A DNA stretch of 64,000 nucleotides, taken from Sporothrix humicola (taxonomy: Eukaryota; Ascomycota; Sordariomycetes; Ophiostomatales; Ophiostomataceae). The position numbers and the translations under genes were made by a program. Shown here in pieces: positions 53,973 through 64,000 of this stretch; the first letter of the stretch is position 1, and the number at the start of each line of letters is the position of its first letter. The notes beneath the pieces were generated by a model that saw only the letters and a list, made by a program, of their open reading frames with translations, was not told where the DNA came from and did not search any database. The DNA lies in assembly GCA_021396245.1 (NCBI GenBank), contig WNYE01000093.1:1-64000 (forward strand), in the 5' to 3' direction.

Positions 53973-55730
53973 ATGGCACGAACAGCACAACCAACGGCGG
54001 CCGAACTTGCCCTCCATGAACAAACGAACCTACTGCCACGAGGCAAGTTGCTGGTCGTGCTAGCAACATTGTCGGTAACCCTATTGGTCACATTCATCGA
54101 TCAGAATGGCATCAGTGTTGCCCTCCCTACAATTGCATCCGACATTCATGCGGAAGACACAGTATCGTGGGCCGGCACAGCATCCCTAATCGGCAACACA
54201 GCATTCCAGATGCTATACGGAAGATTGTCAGACCTCTTCGGTCGGAAAGCTGTCTACCTCGGCGCTGTGGCACTTTTGGCCGGTGCCGACCTAGGATGCG
54301 GCCTTGTCCATACGCCGGCGGCATTCTACATCTGCCGTGCCCTGGCCGGTATTGGTGGTGGCGGCATCACCAACTTGTCCATGATCATCGTCTCGGACGT
54401 CGTGACACTCGAGCAACGTGGCCGGTACCAGGGCATCATCGGCGGCATGGTCGGCCTCGGAAACGTTGGCGGACCATTTCTCGCAGCTGCCTTCATCGAG
54501 AGCGCTCACAACTGGCGGGCGTTCTTTTACATGCTGGCACCTCTAGCTGGCTTGACAGGAGTTTTGGCCTTTGTCTTGCTACCGCCATCTGCGCCGAATA
54601 CAACACCATGGCGGGAGAGTGTCCGGAAAATCGACTACTGGGGTATGCTGTCGTCGTCCATATTTGTCGTCTTCCTTCTCATTCCCACATCAGGGGGTGG
54701 TAACTACTATGCGTGGAATTCGCCCATGGTGATTGCCATGCTGGTGATCGGTGCTCTGGCATTACCGGTGTTTTTACTTGTTGAGTGGAAGGTGGCAAAA
54801 TTGCCAATGATGCCATGTATGTTCTATCCCTTAAAATTTCAATATCAAACTTCAACTAACCTTCTAGTGTCAATGTTTACGTCACCCGCCGTGGCTGTCA
54901 TGATGGCTCAAAATGTGCTGTTTGGCGCAGTCTACCAGTCTTGTCTTTACTACATCCCACTTTACCTCCAAAATGCGCATCAGTTCACGCCCATCGGCTC
55001 CGCAGCCATCTGTTCCGCTCTTGTTGGTTTCCAGACAGCCCTCTCTATACTTTCAGGACAGTACATCTCCCGACGAAAGCGATATGGTGAAGTCATCTGG
55101 GCCGGCTTTGGCCTGTGGACATTAGGTGCTGGACTTTGTCTATTGTTTACACGGCACACCTCACCAGGTGTGCTCATTGTTCCGTTGATATTGATCGGAG
55201 CCGGCGTTGGATGTATCTTCCAGCCAGTCCTCGTTGCACTTCAAGCACATGTGCCACCCGCCCGACGAGCTGTCATCACCTCCAACCGCAACTTCTTTCG
55301 TTGTGCCGGTGGTGCCGTCGGTCTTGCAGTGTCAGCGGCCGTACTGCAAGCTACGCTTCGTCAAAAGCTTCCACCAGCTTATGTCGATGAGATTGCCAGT
55401 CGGCCTTACTCGGTTCCAGAATTGGACGGCCTGCCAACAGACGACGCGAATGGCATTCTGGATGCATACATGTCGGCGAGTCATGCAGTCTTTACGCTGT
55501 TGGTCCCGCTAATTGGGCTATGCTTTATCGGTTGCGTCCTTATCCGCGACCGTGGCCTCGCAGGACCAAAACAGGATACGCCAGTACCAGTCATTGAAGC
55601 AGTACGAGAGTCGATTCAAAATCAGAGATCATCATCAGACGGCAGCAGCGAAGATTCGCCAACCACGGTGGATGTCGAGAAGACGGCAGTACGAGAAGAG
55701 CTGTCGAGCCCTGGTGACCATGGGCGGTGA
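53973..55730 (+). CDS. MFS multidrug exporter, DHA2 family
   Basis: A 568-residue protein from exons 53973-54816 and 54868-55730. The 51-base intron has donor GTATGT, branch ACTAAC and acceptor TCTAG. Splicing gives KLPMMPLSMFTSPAVAV, matching family continuity. The intron is a multiple of three and has no stop, so the unspliced frame reads through with 17 extra residues. Motifs are FIDQNGISVALPTIASDIHA (helix 1 signature), GRLSDLFGRKAVYLG and GIGGGGITNLSMIIVSDVV. Fourteen helices are likely. It should export a toxic or end-product compound by proton antiport. It is divergent from the NCS1 permease and upstream of a Zn2Cys6 regulator. Confidence 0.91.
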   Translation: MARTAQPTAAELALHEQTNLLPRGKLLVVLATLSVTLLVTFIDQNGISVALPTIASDIHAEDTVSWAGTASLIGNTAFQMLYGRLSDLFGRKAVYLGAVALLAGADLGCGLVHTPAAFYICRALAGIGGGGITNLSMIIVSDVVTLEQRGRYQGIIGGMVGLGNVGGPFLAAAFIESAHNWRAFFYMLAPLAGLTGVLAFVLLPPSAPNTTPWRESVRKIDYWGMLSSSIFVVFLLIPTSGGGNYYAWNSPMVIAMLVIGALALPVFLLVEWKVAKLPMMPCMFYPLKFQYQTSTNLLVSMFTSPAVAVMMAQNVLFGAVYQSCLYYIPLYLQNAHQFTPIGSAAICSALVGFQTALSILSGQYISRRKRYGEVIWAGFGLWTLGAGLCLLFTRHTSPGVLIVPLILIGAGVGCIFQPVLVALQAHVPPARRAVITSNRNFFRCAGGAVGLAVSAAVLQATLRQKLPPAYVDEIASRPYSVPELDGLPTDDANGILDAYMSASHAVFTLLVPLIGLCFIGCVLIRDRGLAGPKQDTPVPVIEAVRESIQNQRSSSDGSSEDSPTTVDVEKTAVREELSSPGDHGR

Positions 55731-56340
55731 TCAATGTCACACATAGATGGATCATTCTTTCCACGGGTGGTGAGAGCACGTTAGTGAAAGCGAGATATAG
55801 CATATTTGGACAGCAAAAGGCATAACATGTGGATTTAGCTTTGAACTTTGCGTAAAGGATAATAATGGCGTATTTGTTTTTGGCACATTTAAAAATTAAA
55901 AAAATTATTAAGATTCGAAACAAGTCAGCGAAAAAGGAATAAAAATTGAGCAAAAGGATAAATAGCAAATGTAAGCCATTGCGGTTTCCGACAACCGAAA
56001 TAATCACTTTGGTAACAATGAAGTGAATTTGGTTGTCGTATGTATCACCGTTGAAGAATCGAATTGCCGGCGGCAAGATAAGACTTGTAAGGTGGAATTG
56101 CCAAATTTGGACTAGTGCACGATTGTTGTCGTGAGTGGGGCCGTTAATCGGACCTCCGAGATAAGGATGTTGACGTTGATGGGTGCCAAGACATGCGCTG
56201 AACTAGTGTCGATTGAAGTTATCGGTGAGTGGGAATAATCGTTGATTAGATACCATAGCAATGCTGTCTGGCGTCGGTGGCACCGTTTGCTTATATCGGG
56301 CACAGCCCAGATACCGTCGGCGTAGATCCGGTCACTGAAA
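55731..56340. other. Spacer upstream of the second Zn2Cys6 regulator
   Basis: AT-rich in 55850-55960, with no gene. The part near 56110-56330 is the probable promoter. Confidence 0.5.
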
Positions 56341-58584
56341 ATGCTCCCTGTCAATGCAAAAAGCTTGACACCTGCAAACAGAATGTCGGACCACACACCG
56401 ACGCCTACACCGATTACGGCGACTGCCGACGTTGCATCACCGCCAGACACCGACTACAACCCCCGAAAGCGGGGACGGACGGCCTGCACACGGTGCAAGA
56501 ATCGGAAGCAAAAATGCGACGACCAGGTGCCGGTGTGCAGCAACTGCCGGCGGGCGGGCCTGTCGGAGGGCTGCGACAAGGCTGATGTGGCAAGCCAGCC
56601 ATTGCCAATTGCTTACACAAGAGCGCTGGAGGAAAGGGTGGCCCAGCTTGAGATGCAGCTCCAAGACCGAGGCAGCCAAAGTCGAGCCCGCCAGGAAGTG
56701 GTTGAGACAAGGCCGATCAATGACGGTACCCCAGCCACGACAACTCCACCGCATGTTGCTGACACCGCTTTGAGTGAAGTCGTCGGCATCATCTCACTCG
56801 GTAACTTTGAAGCACCGGCGTATGTGGGTCCATCGGCAGGTCTGTCCTTGGCGGTCAACCTTGGCGAGATGGTGCAGGCAACGGTGTGGAAGAAGGCCAT
56901 ACCAGATGTCGTTGACAGACATGAAATGTCAGAGACAAGCCCTGGTGGTCCATTGTCAGCTCGTCTTCCTCGAGGTGGAGTGCGCGCTATGACAAAGGAC
57001 GAAATGGCCAGGTACAGCATCAAGGAGCCACCAAGCGATGCTCTTGGTTCACGACTTCTCAACCTTTACCTGTCACAACCACATTCCCGATATCCATTTC
57101 TACAACCATCTGAGCTGTGGGCGCTTCAGAAAGAACACTCTTCTGGAAATGCACCGACATCACCACTCACACCATCCCAACGATATGGCATCTTCAAGCT
57201 GTACATGGTATATGCCATTGGAGCGACCCTGCTCCAGTTGACAAACAAGAACATGGACGTCACCCCAGAGCGATTTTATGTTACGGCTCTTCAACACATG
57301 TCGGCAGCCAGAGAGCCGAGAACCATTCAGAACATTGAGGCCATGACGATGTTGGTTATCTACCATCTAAGGTCCGCCTCTGGTCTCGGCACATGGTACA
57401 TGATCGGCCTTGCAATGCGAACATGTATCGACCTGGGCATGCATCGCCGAAGTCATGAACAAGGGTTATCACCAACGGCAGTTCATGCAAGAAGGCGGCT
57501 ATTTTGGACTGTCTACGCACTCGAGAGAAATATTGCGATATCACTTGGGCGGCCTCTTAGCCTGGCAGATCGACACATTGATGTTGACTTGCCAAGGGCG
57601 ACAGTGGGAGAGTACCCGTCATCACCTCCTATCCATCCCGCCGAGACGGACAATATTCAACGCGCTATCCTGTTGTTTCAGCTCCGGCGAATCGAGTCTC
57701 GAATCCATCACTCTGTCTACCGTGCCGACAAGCCATTGGGCACGCTTAGACCGAAACTCGACGTGCTGTATGCTGCCTTGGAGGACTGGAGGAAGAATAT
57801 GACCTCAACGCTCCGTGCGACTGCAACCAACGAAGACGAAGCCGACACCAGCTATCTTTTGCTGCACTACCATCGAGCCGTTCGAACATTGATCCAGCCG
57901 TTCCTGACGATTCTTCCCGCCTCAGATCCGTTTCTCACACGATGTCTCTCCGCCGCCGGCAACATTTGCCAGTCCCATAAACGCTTACATCAGTCGCTAC
58001 ACTACGGTCACTCTTTCATTGCCGTACAGACAATCTTTGTTGCGGGTGCCACCTTATTGTACGGCCTCTGGACACAGACACACCGAGTGTGGTCCGTCAC
58101 TCTGGCAGACGACCTGCGCGCCTGCTCTTTGGTCCTGTTTGTCATGAGCGAGCGTGCTCCATGGGTGCGCAAGTACCGGGATGCATTCGAGTTGCTAGTT
58201 GGTGCGACGATGCAGAAGCTGAGGGCGGCAGATCGTGGCGATTCCGGCGAAGACAACGAGCTGGCAGACATGGCCACCCTTGCCCAAGGTCAGCCACTAC
58301 CACCACCACCCCAAGAGGAAAACTCTCGATTCTATCCCCATGATGGCACGGAAGCGATAAATGGCAATCACAATGGGGCTGCCCCAGCAGTGGAAGGTGG
58401 CCGAGACGACGACGGTGATGTCTGGTATCTGGTGAAAGAACTGGCAAACTGGATTGACCAGGACCCGACACAGGCACAGAGTCAGGGCCAGGATAACGAT
58501 GCAAATCTAGATAGAGATGCTGCACCTGTATGGATGCCTGATTTTGAGACGCTCCAGAATTGGCCGTCATTCACACCAAGATGA
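56341..58584 (+). CDS. Zn2Cys6 transcription factor
   Basis: Intronless, 747 residues (733 if the ATG at 56383 is used). The basic region RKRGRTA leads into the cluster CTRCKNRKQKC then CSNCRRAGLSEGC (about residues 49-78). A short dimerisation-type coiled coil follows (RALEERVAQLEMQLQDR, about 93-109). The fungal-specific transcription-factor domain lies at about 215-430, with the usual RRLFWTVYALERNIAISLGRP signature (about 380-400). Regulators of this type commonly control a local cluster. Neighbours are an exporter upstream and a P450 downstream, all on the plus strand. Nuclear location is expected. Confidence 0.93.
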   Translation: MLPVNAKSLTPANRMSDHTPTPTPITATADVASPPDTDYNPRKRGRTACTRCKNRKQKCDDQVPVCSNCRRAGLSEGCDKADVASQPLPIAYTRALEERVAQLEMQLQDRGSQSRARQEVVETRPINDGTPATTTPPHVADTALSEVVGIISLGNFEAPAYVGPSAGLSLAVNLGEMVQATVWKKAIPDVVDRHEMSETSPGGPLSARLPRGGVRAMTKDEMARYSIKEPPSDALGSRLLNLYLSQPHSRYPFLQPSELWALQKEHSSGNAPTSPLTPSQRYGIFKLYMVYAIGATLLQLTNKNMDVTPERFYVTALQHMSAAREPRTIQNIEAMTMLVIYHLRSASGLGTWYMIGLAMRTCIDLGMHRRSHEQGLSPTAVHARRRLFWTVYALERNIAISLGRPLSLADRHIDVDLPRATVGEYPSSPPIHPAETDNIQRAILLFQLRRIESRIHHSVYRADKPLGTLRPKLDVLYAALEDWRKNMTSTLRATATNEDEADTSYLLLHYHRAVRTLIQPFLTILPASDPFLTRCLSAAGNICQSHKRLHQSLHYGHSFIAVQTIFVAGATLLYGLWTQTHRVWSVTLADDLRACSLVLFVMSERAPWVRKYRDAFELLVGATMQKLRAADRGDSGEDNELADMATLAQGQPLPPPPQEENSRFYPHDGTEAINGNHNGAAPAVEGGRDDDGDVWYLVKELANWIDQDPTQAQSQGQDNDANLDRDAAPVWMPDFETLQNWPSFTPR

Positions 58585-59230
58585 ACCATCTGTGGGCTAT
58601 TGCTAATAAACAAAGTTCAATTACAACACCTACTGGAATGCAGCAATTATGCACACAAAGTTGAAACGATGAGATGTAATTGCAGGTTAGCCTTGTGCGG
58701 CAAGTATGATCTGGAGACATGGCATGGTACCAAAACTAGGAGGGAACGTCTGCCTTTTCGAAGGATATTGCACCCTTATCGATTCAATTCAATTGAGCAA
58801 TCTGCCGAATCAGCTTCTTCATGTTACAATTCATTGACCATGCCGATTCGAGATGAAAGCTACGGGGTACGGAGAACTGATGAGCCCGTTCTCCGCACGC
58901 ACGAAAATTCTTACTTTCATGACGCGGGGCCCCGCAAGCGCCACAAACGGGGGTCTCCACACCCTGACACAAGCTCTCACAAAATCCGGGATGTGACCTC
59001 CACATGCCGCATTTTCGGTGTTCGGCCTTGCATCTTTGGGGTTGTCGCTTCGCCCATTGTCGCCGAAAAGGGCAGCCCCGCCAAGACCCATTTGTGATCG
59101 GCAGATGTGCAGAGAACTTGGCTAGAGGACACGAATGCTGAACAAAAAGTGAAATACAAACACGCGAAATCGCCACGTTCGTGACTTGAACGTCAAATCA
59201 TTTCAAACACCACTCCAAAAACGAGCAACC
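58585..59230. promoter_or_regulatory. Upstream region of the P450 gene
   Basis: About 650 bases between the regulator stop and the P450 start. Only short non-coding-like frames occur. No palindrome stands out. Confidence 0.5.
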
Positions 59231-60761
59231 ATGGCCGTGCTTCAACTTTCAATCGCGGGCTGGACGTGCCTCGCCTTCGTGGTGCTTGTCGTCGTCAAGG
59301 TGAGCGACACCTCATTGTCTACGGCTGGTTAAACGACACGTTGCGATCTAACACCCCCAGGCAATTGCAAAAGCATTCTTCTCGCCGCTGTCGGGACTCC
59401 CTGGCCCATGGCACACACGATTCTCGCGCCTTGCTCTCAAGAAAAGTATCCTTACTGGACTGCGCATGTATTTTGTGCACGACTTGCACGAAAAGTATGG
59501 ACCGGTCGTGCGCATTTCCCCTGACGAAGTCGCCGTCGCCGACCAGGATGGCGTCGCCAAGATCCACCGCATTGGCGGCGGCTTTCTCAAGGGCCCCTGG
59601 TACCCAGGCACGAAAAATGCGCCCGAGCTCGGCATCTTTGCCATGGTCAACCCCAAAGACCACGCGCAGCGCAGACGCCTGTTTGCAAAGGCCTTTAGCA
59701 ATGTGTCGCTGCGCCAGAACTGGGAACCGACGGTCCACGAGAAAGTAAAGCTCGCCGTGTCGCGCATCAAGCAGAACATCCTCCAGACGGGCGAGGCCGA
59801 CGTGCTCAAGTGGTGGACTTTGATGGCAACGGACGTTATGTCGCACCTGGCGTTTGGCGAGTCGTTCCACTTGCTCGAGGCCGGCGAGAAGAACAAGTAC
59901 GTGCGCACGCTCGAGATGGCGCTCGTGACCAGCGGCATCGGCTACGAGCTTCCCTGGGTGTATGCCGTGTTGCGCTGGCTGCCGCTCGAGGCCGTCCAGA
60001 TGATTGTCAACGGGCGCAAGTTTATCGTCGAGTACGGCGGCCGGGCGGTCGATAACATGAAGAAACAGGGCGGCGGCAGTCAGAACCTGTTTAGCAACAT
60101 GATGGCGGCGTGCGAGGACGGCGGCGACAAGGAGAACTTTAGCGACCTCAGCATCCGTCTCGAAGCATCAAACTTGCTGGTGGCCGGCTCCGACACGACA
60201 GCCAACACGCTGACGTATGCTGTTTGGTGTGTTCTCAAGAAGCCGGAGCTTCAGCGGGAGCTAGTGGCACAGGTTGCTGCCCTCTCCCCAGGATATGGCG
60301 ATGCTGATCTGGAGAAGATCCCTCTTTTGAATGCCGTCATCGAGGAGACACTGAGGCTTTATGGTGCCGCCCCGGGTGCGCTGCAAAGAACCGTGCCTCG
60401 CGGCGGTGCCACATTTGACGGCCATTTCCTTCCCGAGGGAACCTTGGTCGAAACACAGGCCTACACGGCCCACCGTGATCCCAACATTTGGGCCAATCCT
60501 CTGAAGTTTGTTGAAACAAGGTTTTTGGATCCCGCTGCTGTGACTAAGGAGCAGAAGCAGGCATTCTCGCCGTTTGGTGCAGGCACGCGCGTTTGTCTGG
60601 GTCTCCACCTGGCCCGTACAGAACTGCGTCTGGCTCTCACTGAATTTTTCAGGGAATGCCCGAATGCAAAGCTTGGCAACACCATGACGGACGCCGAGAT
60701 GGAGATGGACAACTTCTTTTTGATTTCACCTCATGGCCACCGCTGTATGGTCAAACTGTAG
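59231..60761 (+). CDS. Cytochrome P450 monooxygenase
   Basis: A 489-residue protein from exons 59231-59299 and 59361-60761. The 61-base intron has donor GTGAGC and acceptor CCCAG. Exon 1 encodes the N-terminal ER anchor (LSIAGWTCLAFVVLVVVK). The Pro-rich hinge SGLPGPWH follows. The I-helix oxygen motif is AGSDTT (about residue 298). ExxR is EETLR (about 352), and the haem loop FSPFGAGTRVCLG places the ligand at Cys435. Microsomal class II P450s take electrons from a P450 reductase to oxidise a small molecule. The subfamily is not assignable by eye. It is convergent with the flavoprotein gene, with only 147 bases between stops. Confidence 0.94.
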
Positions 60762-60908
60762 GGACGACACAGAAAACAGGACACAGGACACCTGGACCGA
60801 CAAGTATATGATGTAAATATTTTGTTCAATCTATTATGTACAGCAGAGCGCAAATTCAACAAGTTTTTAAGCGAAACAACCATTTCGTCATCCACTTTAT
60901 CTCCTCCC

Positions 60909-62381
60909 CTACAGGTTAGCAGCCGTGATTGTGGCCTTGACATCGGCCGGGTGGGGCGTCGGCAGCTTGGGCTCCGGCAGACCAAGCTCCTTGGCAACGC
61001 GGCGTGCAGCCCACATGCCCGTCACAAAGGCCAGCGAGAGACCGCCAGTGTAGCCCGTGTTGCTAAAACCGCCAGCATCGACACCGGCGACGTGCAGGCC
61101 GGGGATGCGCGTCTTGTCCGCGGTCAGGGCGTGGCCCTCGGTGTCTATGGCGATGCCGCCGTAGGTGAATGTGATGCTCGGCTGGACCTCCATGGCGAAG
61201 AAGGGTCCATCGACGCCGTCGATCAGAGGGACAGGGGGTGCGCCGCCACGGCCGACGGGTGCGTCGAGGGAGACGCCAGAGTTGGAAGGAGAAGAGGTAT
61301 ACTTGGCATAGTCGGCAATGGTGCGACGGGCCTGGTTGGCGTCGACGCCCCACGAACCAAGAATCTGGGCGAGGCCATCAAGAGTCGATGCGCTTTCAAC
61401 ACGGCAGCCGTGCTCCTTGGCCTTTTGCAGGCGGTCAATATCGCCGGCGTTGGGGAACAGTGCGCGGACGCAGTGCTGCTGGCGCGTCTTCTCGTTGAAG
61501 ACTAGGAAGCCACGGCGCTTCTCTTGTTTGGCCAGGTACTGGTTGATGATCTCGTCGCCCGTCGTCTCGTCGGTGAACCGGCGGCCGGCCTCGTTGAGCA
61601 GCAGACAGTGCTTGCTCTGGTATTGGGCCAGCGGCAGATAGTCCTTGGGGTCGACGTCCTCCTTGCGTAGAGGCGCCGCCATCAAGTGGCCATAGTACGT
61701 GCTCATGCCGCGGCTCGTGCCTGCACCTACGCCCGTTGCCAGCGTAATGCCGTCACCGACAGAGCCCTTGTTGGCCCGCACAAAAATGTTGTCGGCGCCT
61801 TGGCCCAGGTAGCGCGACGTCAGCGACGGCGAGCCCTGGAAACCGCCTGTGGCCAGCACGACCGTCTTGGCCGAGATGTTGTACAACCGGTCACCCCGAC
61901 GCACGACAGCACCCGTGACACGGGATCCGCTGACACCGGGGGCCTCCTGGTTCAGCTTCACCACCGACGCGTTTGTCCAAATCTGGGACTGTGTGTTGCT
62001 CGCCGCGATCCATTCTCTTTGGACTTGCTGCAGAGCCTTGATTGTGATCGGGAAGCCAATGCCAATCGTCATGATGCCGTCGAACCGCGGCGCCGTCGGC
62101 ACGTTTTGCTCGCGCATCCACTGCACCGCGCTCAGGTACTCGTCAAGGAAAGCTTTTTGCAGCTCCGGTTCGCCGTCGGGCACCCATCCGCGCAGCATCT
62201 CGTAGTTGCGCGGCGCCCAGAACATGCCCGCCGAGTAGTTGGACGAGCCGCCGACCGCTGCCTGTTTTTCGACCACCAGGACCTTGGCACCAGAACGAGC
62301 AGCAAATGATGCGCAGGCCAGGCCGGACATGCCGCCGCCGCAGACGAGCACGTCGACAGAGAGGGATTCGGAGGAAGACAT
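60909..62381 (-). CDS. FAD-dependent oxidoreductase 2 family (fumarate-reductase/ketosteroid-dehydrogenase-like)
   Basis: Intronless, 490 residues. The FAD-binding Rossmann motif is VLVCGGGMSGLACASFAA (GxGxxG at residues 15-20), followed by VVEKQAAVGGSSNYSAG. The C-terminal FAD segment is RIPGLHVAGVDAGGFSNTGY. QPSITFTYGGIAID and LLNEAGRRFTDET are typical of the fumarate-reductase/succinate-dehydrogenase flavoprotein superfamily, which also contains 3-ketosteroid dehydrogenases and tricarballylate dehydrogenase-like enzymes. It probably adds or removes hydrogen at a C=C bond next to a carbonyl or carboxylate. The substrate is unknown. No targeting sequence is visible. It lies convergent to the P450. 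Confidence 0.91.
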   Translation of the reverse strand: MSSSESLSVDVLVCGGGMSGLACASFAARSGAKVLVVEKQAAVGGSSNYSAGMFWAPRNYEMLRGWVPDGEPELQKAFLDEYLSAVQWMREQNVPTAPRFDGIMTIGIGFPITIKALQQVQREWIAASNTQSQIWTNASVVKLNQEAPGVSGSRVTGAVVRRGDRLYNISAKTVVLATGGFQGSPSLTSRYLGQGADNIFVRANKGSVGDGITLATGVGAGTSRGMSTYYGHLMAAPLRKEDVDPKDYLPLAQYQSKHCLLLNEAGRRFTDETTGDEIINQYLAKQEKRRGFLVFNEKTRQQHCVRALFPNAGDIDRLQKAKEHGCRVESASTLDGLAQILGSWGVDANQARRTIADYAKYTSSPSNSGVSLDAPVGRGGAPPVPLIDGVDGPFFAMEVQPSITFTYGGIAIDTEGHALTADKTRIPGLHVAGVDAGGFSNTGYTGGLSLAFVTGMWAARRVAKELGLPEPKLPTPHPADVKATITAANL

Positions 62382-63018
62382 GTTGTGTGTGGTTGTGTAG
62401 ATGTGAACGACAAGAATCGAGAATTTCAGATGAAGCTAAGATTGAAGAACTACTCTCGAGCAAAGTTTTATTTCCTTCTCGAAGATTTTTTTATTTACAT
62501 CGAACTACCCTTCTCGTACAGCTGTAAAGAGCTCCGACGCGCAAACGTCACTACTTGGCGGACCGGTCACTTAATTCATCGCCGGTCCCACCCACGAATT
62601 GTTAGTGTCGTATCTCAGTTACGTCTCCTGATCAGGGTTGAATGGGCGCCCCTCACGCTAAAATCCGCTGATCCAGGGTCAACGTCGACAGGCCGAAGCC
62701 ACTTGTCAAGCTGGTTTGGAAGGCGACGACGTTTTGGGCAATGTGGCAGGCGTGCAGGTCGATTTGTTTGAATCATGATTTTGTTCACATCTAAGAACTG
62801 AATCTCTGTTTGGAGTTTATGGGGTCGTCGTTGACTCCGCTTAGGTATTACCTAGATTATTGTTTCCTTTTAGGAAAGAAATAATCTTCGAAAAGAATAA
62901 AAAAACTAGCAAAAATATGCAACAAATCAAAATATGTCATAAAAAGTCAAATAGAATCCAAAAAGTAATATTTCATTTATTCAACCATGTTGTTATCTAA
63001 TGTGTTCTCCAGCGTAGC
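62382..63018. other. Spacer between the flavoprotein and TIM-barrel genes
   Basis: 637 bases, AT-rich after 62840. No gene is seen. The part next to 62382 is the flavoprotein promoter. Confidence 0.5.
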
Positions 63019-64000
63019 TCATAACCGTGACGTCTTAACAGGAGTGGCCGGTGCTGTACGCAGTTCCGCCTTGTCCAGCCCGCAATACTCCTCCACCTTC
63101 TTCCAGGACTCCATGCCACGACGTGCCCAGTCATCAGGCACGCCCGGTCGGGGATCGTAGTGCTCTGTGTGGAACACCTCCATCGTCACCCAGCCGCTGA
63201 ATCCCAGGTCAAATACAGTCTTGGCCACCTCCATGACGGGCAGCACGCCCTCGCCGGGGAACACGCGACAGTTCCGCGACTGCGTCATAAACGGCGGCTG
63301 GGCCAGGTCACGGCGAGCGTAGTTGGGCTGGCTGGGGTCGGCGGGGATGGCGTCGCTCAGCTGGAAGTAGGCGATGCGGTCCTTGAAGGTCGGGTCCTGC
63401 TTCATTTCCTGGAGGCTGCTCTGGAGGGCGGCCATGCCGTCGAGGCGGACGGGTTGTTGGGCGTTGAACGGGTCGCCGGCGACGCGCGCGGCAATGTGGA
63501 ACGTGTCCAAACAATGCTGGACCGTCGAGTACATGTTGACCTTGCGGATCACCGCGTCAATCTGCTGCCATGTATCCAGATGGATGCCCCAGGCGGGCGC
63601 CTCGTAGCCGATCTTGAGCCCACGGACCTGGGCCATCAGGCCAAGGCGGCGCATGTTGGCGGCCAAAGTGTCGAGGTCGGTGGTCAGGCTTGTCGGGTCA
63701 ATTGGGTATAGCGCCGAAGTGATTTGGAAAATATCCACGCGCAGAATGACGCACAGGTCAAACCACAGCTCGGCCTCGTCAAGGCGGGCATTGATGGCTG
63801 CGGCGTCTCGAAGACCGTCGTAGGCACCAAACGGGTTCAGCGCCACCAGATGCAGACCGAGAGAGTCGGCCTTGTTGCGGACGTCGGCGGCTGCGGCACG
63901 GAGCCGGGCTTGGCGAACTGGGAGGTGTGCGAAGACGGAATTTGCGTGAGCGTCGAGGCACTCCATGGCAATTTCGGCGCCCTCAAAGCCATGCTTGCTG
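63019..64000 (-). CDS. TIM-barrel protein, 3-dehydroshikimate dehydratase-like (5' end missing)
   Basis: Partial. The reading frame is open to the right edge, so the N-terminus is outside the window; about 327 residues are seen, beginning SKHGFEGAEIAME. Landmarks are LVALNPFGAYDG, YEAPAWGIHLDTWQQIDAVI, QHCLDTFHIAARVAGDP, AYFQLSDAIPADP, SRNCRVFPGEGVLPVMEVAK and GFSGWVTMEVFHTEHYDPRPGVP. The glutamate/aspartate/histidine metal ligands of sugar-phosphate isomerase-like barrels are in these segments. Fungal 3-dehydroshikimate dehydratases of the quinate pathway (qa-4 type) share this layout, converting dehydroshikimate to protocatechuate. The exact activity is uncertain, because related isomerase-like proteins share the motifs. 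Confidence 0.82.
   Translation of the reverse strand, partial: SKHGFEGAEIAMECLDAHANSVFAHLPVRQARLRAAAADVRNKADSLGLHLVALNPFGAYDGLRDAAAINARLDEAELWFDLCVILRVDIFQITSALYPIDPTSLTTDLDTLAANMRRLGLMAQVRGLKIGYEAPAWGIHLDTWQQIDAVIRKVNMYSTVQHCLDTFHIAARVAGDPFNAQQPVRLDGMAALQSSLQEMKQDPTFKDRIAYFQLSDAIPADPSQPNYARRDLAQPPFMTQSRNCRVFPGEGVLPVMEVAKTVFDLGFSGWVTMEVFHTEHYDPRPGVPDDWARRGMESWKKVEEYCGLDKAELRTAPATPVKTSRL

Noticed and set aside
58600..59097. 165-codon frame before the P450
   Set aside because: The composition is not coding-like (Cys/His/Arg scatter), and it lies in the P450 promoter.

Overview
This window is nuclear DNA from a filamentous ascomycete (Pezizomycotina, probably Sordariomycetes; genus not assignable from the sequence). 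The evidence is short spliceosomal introns of about 50-180 bases with GTAAGT-like donors and CTAAC-like branch sites, GC-rich coding blocks in more AT-rich spacers, CT-rich leaders, several Zn2Cys6 regulators, and a tRNA-Tyr with the usual short intron. I find 25 protein-coding genes (one cut by the right edge) and one tRNA. No transposon, rRNA or CRISPR array is recognisable.

The left half (1-23.4 kb) is mainly housekeeping. It holds an orphan membrane protein, a DHA1-type drug transporter, dolichol-phosphate mannose synthase subunit 3 (DPM3), a nuclear AT-hook/coiled-coil protein that may be an inner-kinetochore subunit, a mitochondrial OXLD1-like protein, xanthine/hypoxanthine phosphoribosyltransferase (XPT1), a cytochrome b561-like membrane protein, a small orphan, an intronless divergent enolase and tRNA-Tyr. 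Two unusually long gene-free stretches (about 3.6 and 3.5 kb) lie here.

The right half (23.8-64 kb) is an accessory metabolic region. Its first block (23.8-46 kb) carries a LigB/DOPA-type ring-cleaving dioxygenase divergent from a C2H2 plus Zn2Cys6 regulator, a DHA2 exporter, two related phytanoyl-CoA-dioxygenase-family oxygenases, a HOL1-like transporter, a Zn2Cys6 regulator, a salicylate-hydroxylase-like flavin monooxygenase and a CocE/S15-type hydrolase. It has no polyketide, peptide or terpene synthase, so it looks like uptake, degradation or detoxification of a small, perhaps aromatic or ester-containing, compound. Palindromic CGG/CCG sites recur in its promoters.

Next come two divergently transcribed, distantly related genes, each of 556 residues, from a zinc-ribbon-like fungal family of unknown function (46.2-50.8 kb). 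The last block (51.4-64 kb) has an NCS1 nucleobase-type permease divergent from an MFS exporter, a Zn2Cys6 regulator, a cytochrome P450, a fumarate-reductase-like flavoprotein and a TIM-barrel protein resembling 3-dehydroshikimate dehydratase. This looks like a second small catabolic or tailoring module. Splice sites were placed by eye using frame, branch site and expected protein continuity.
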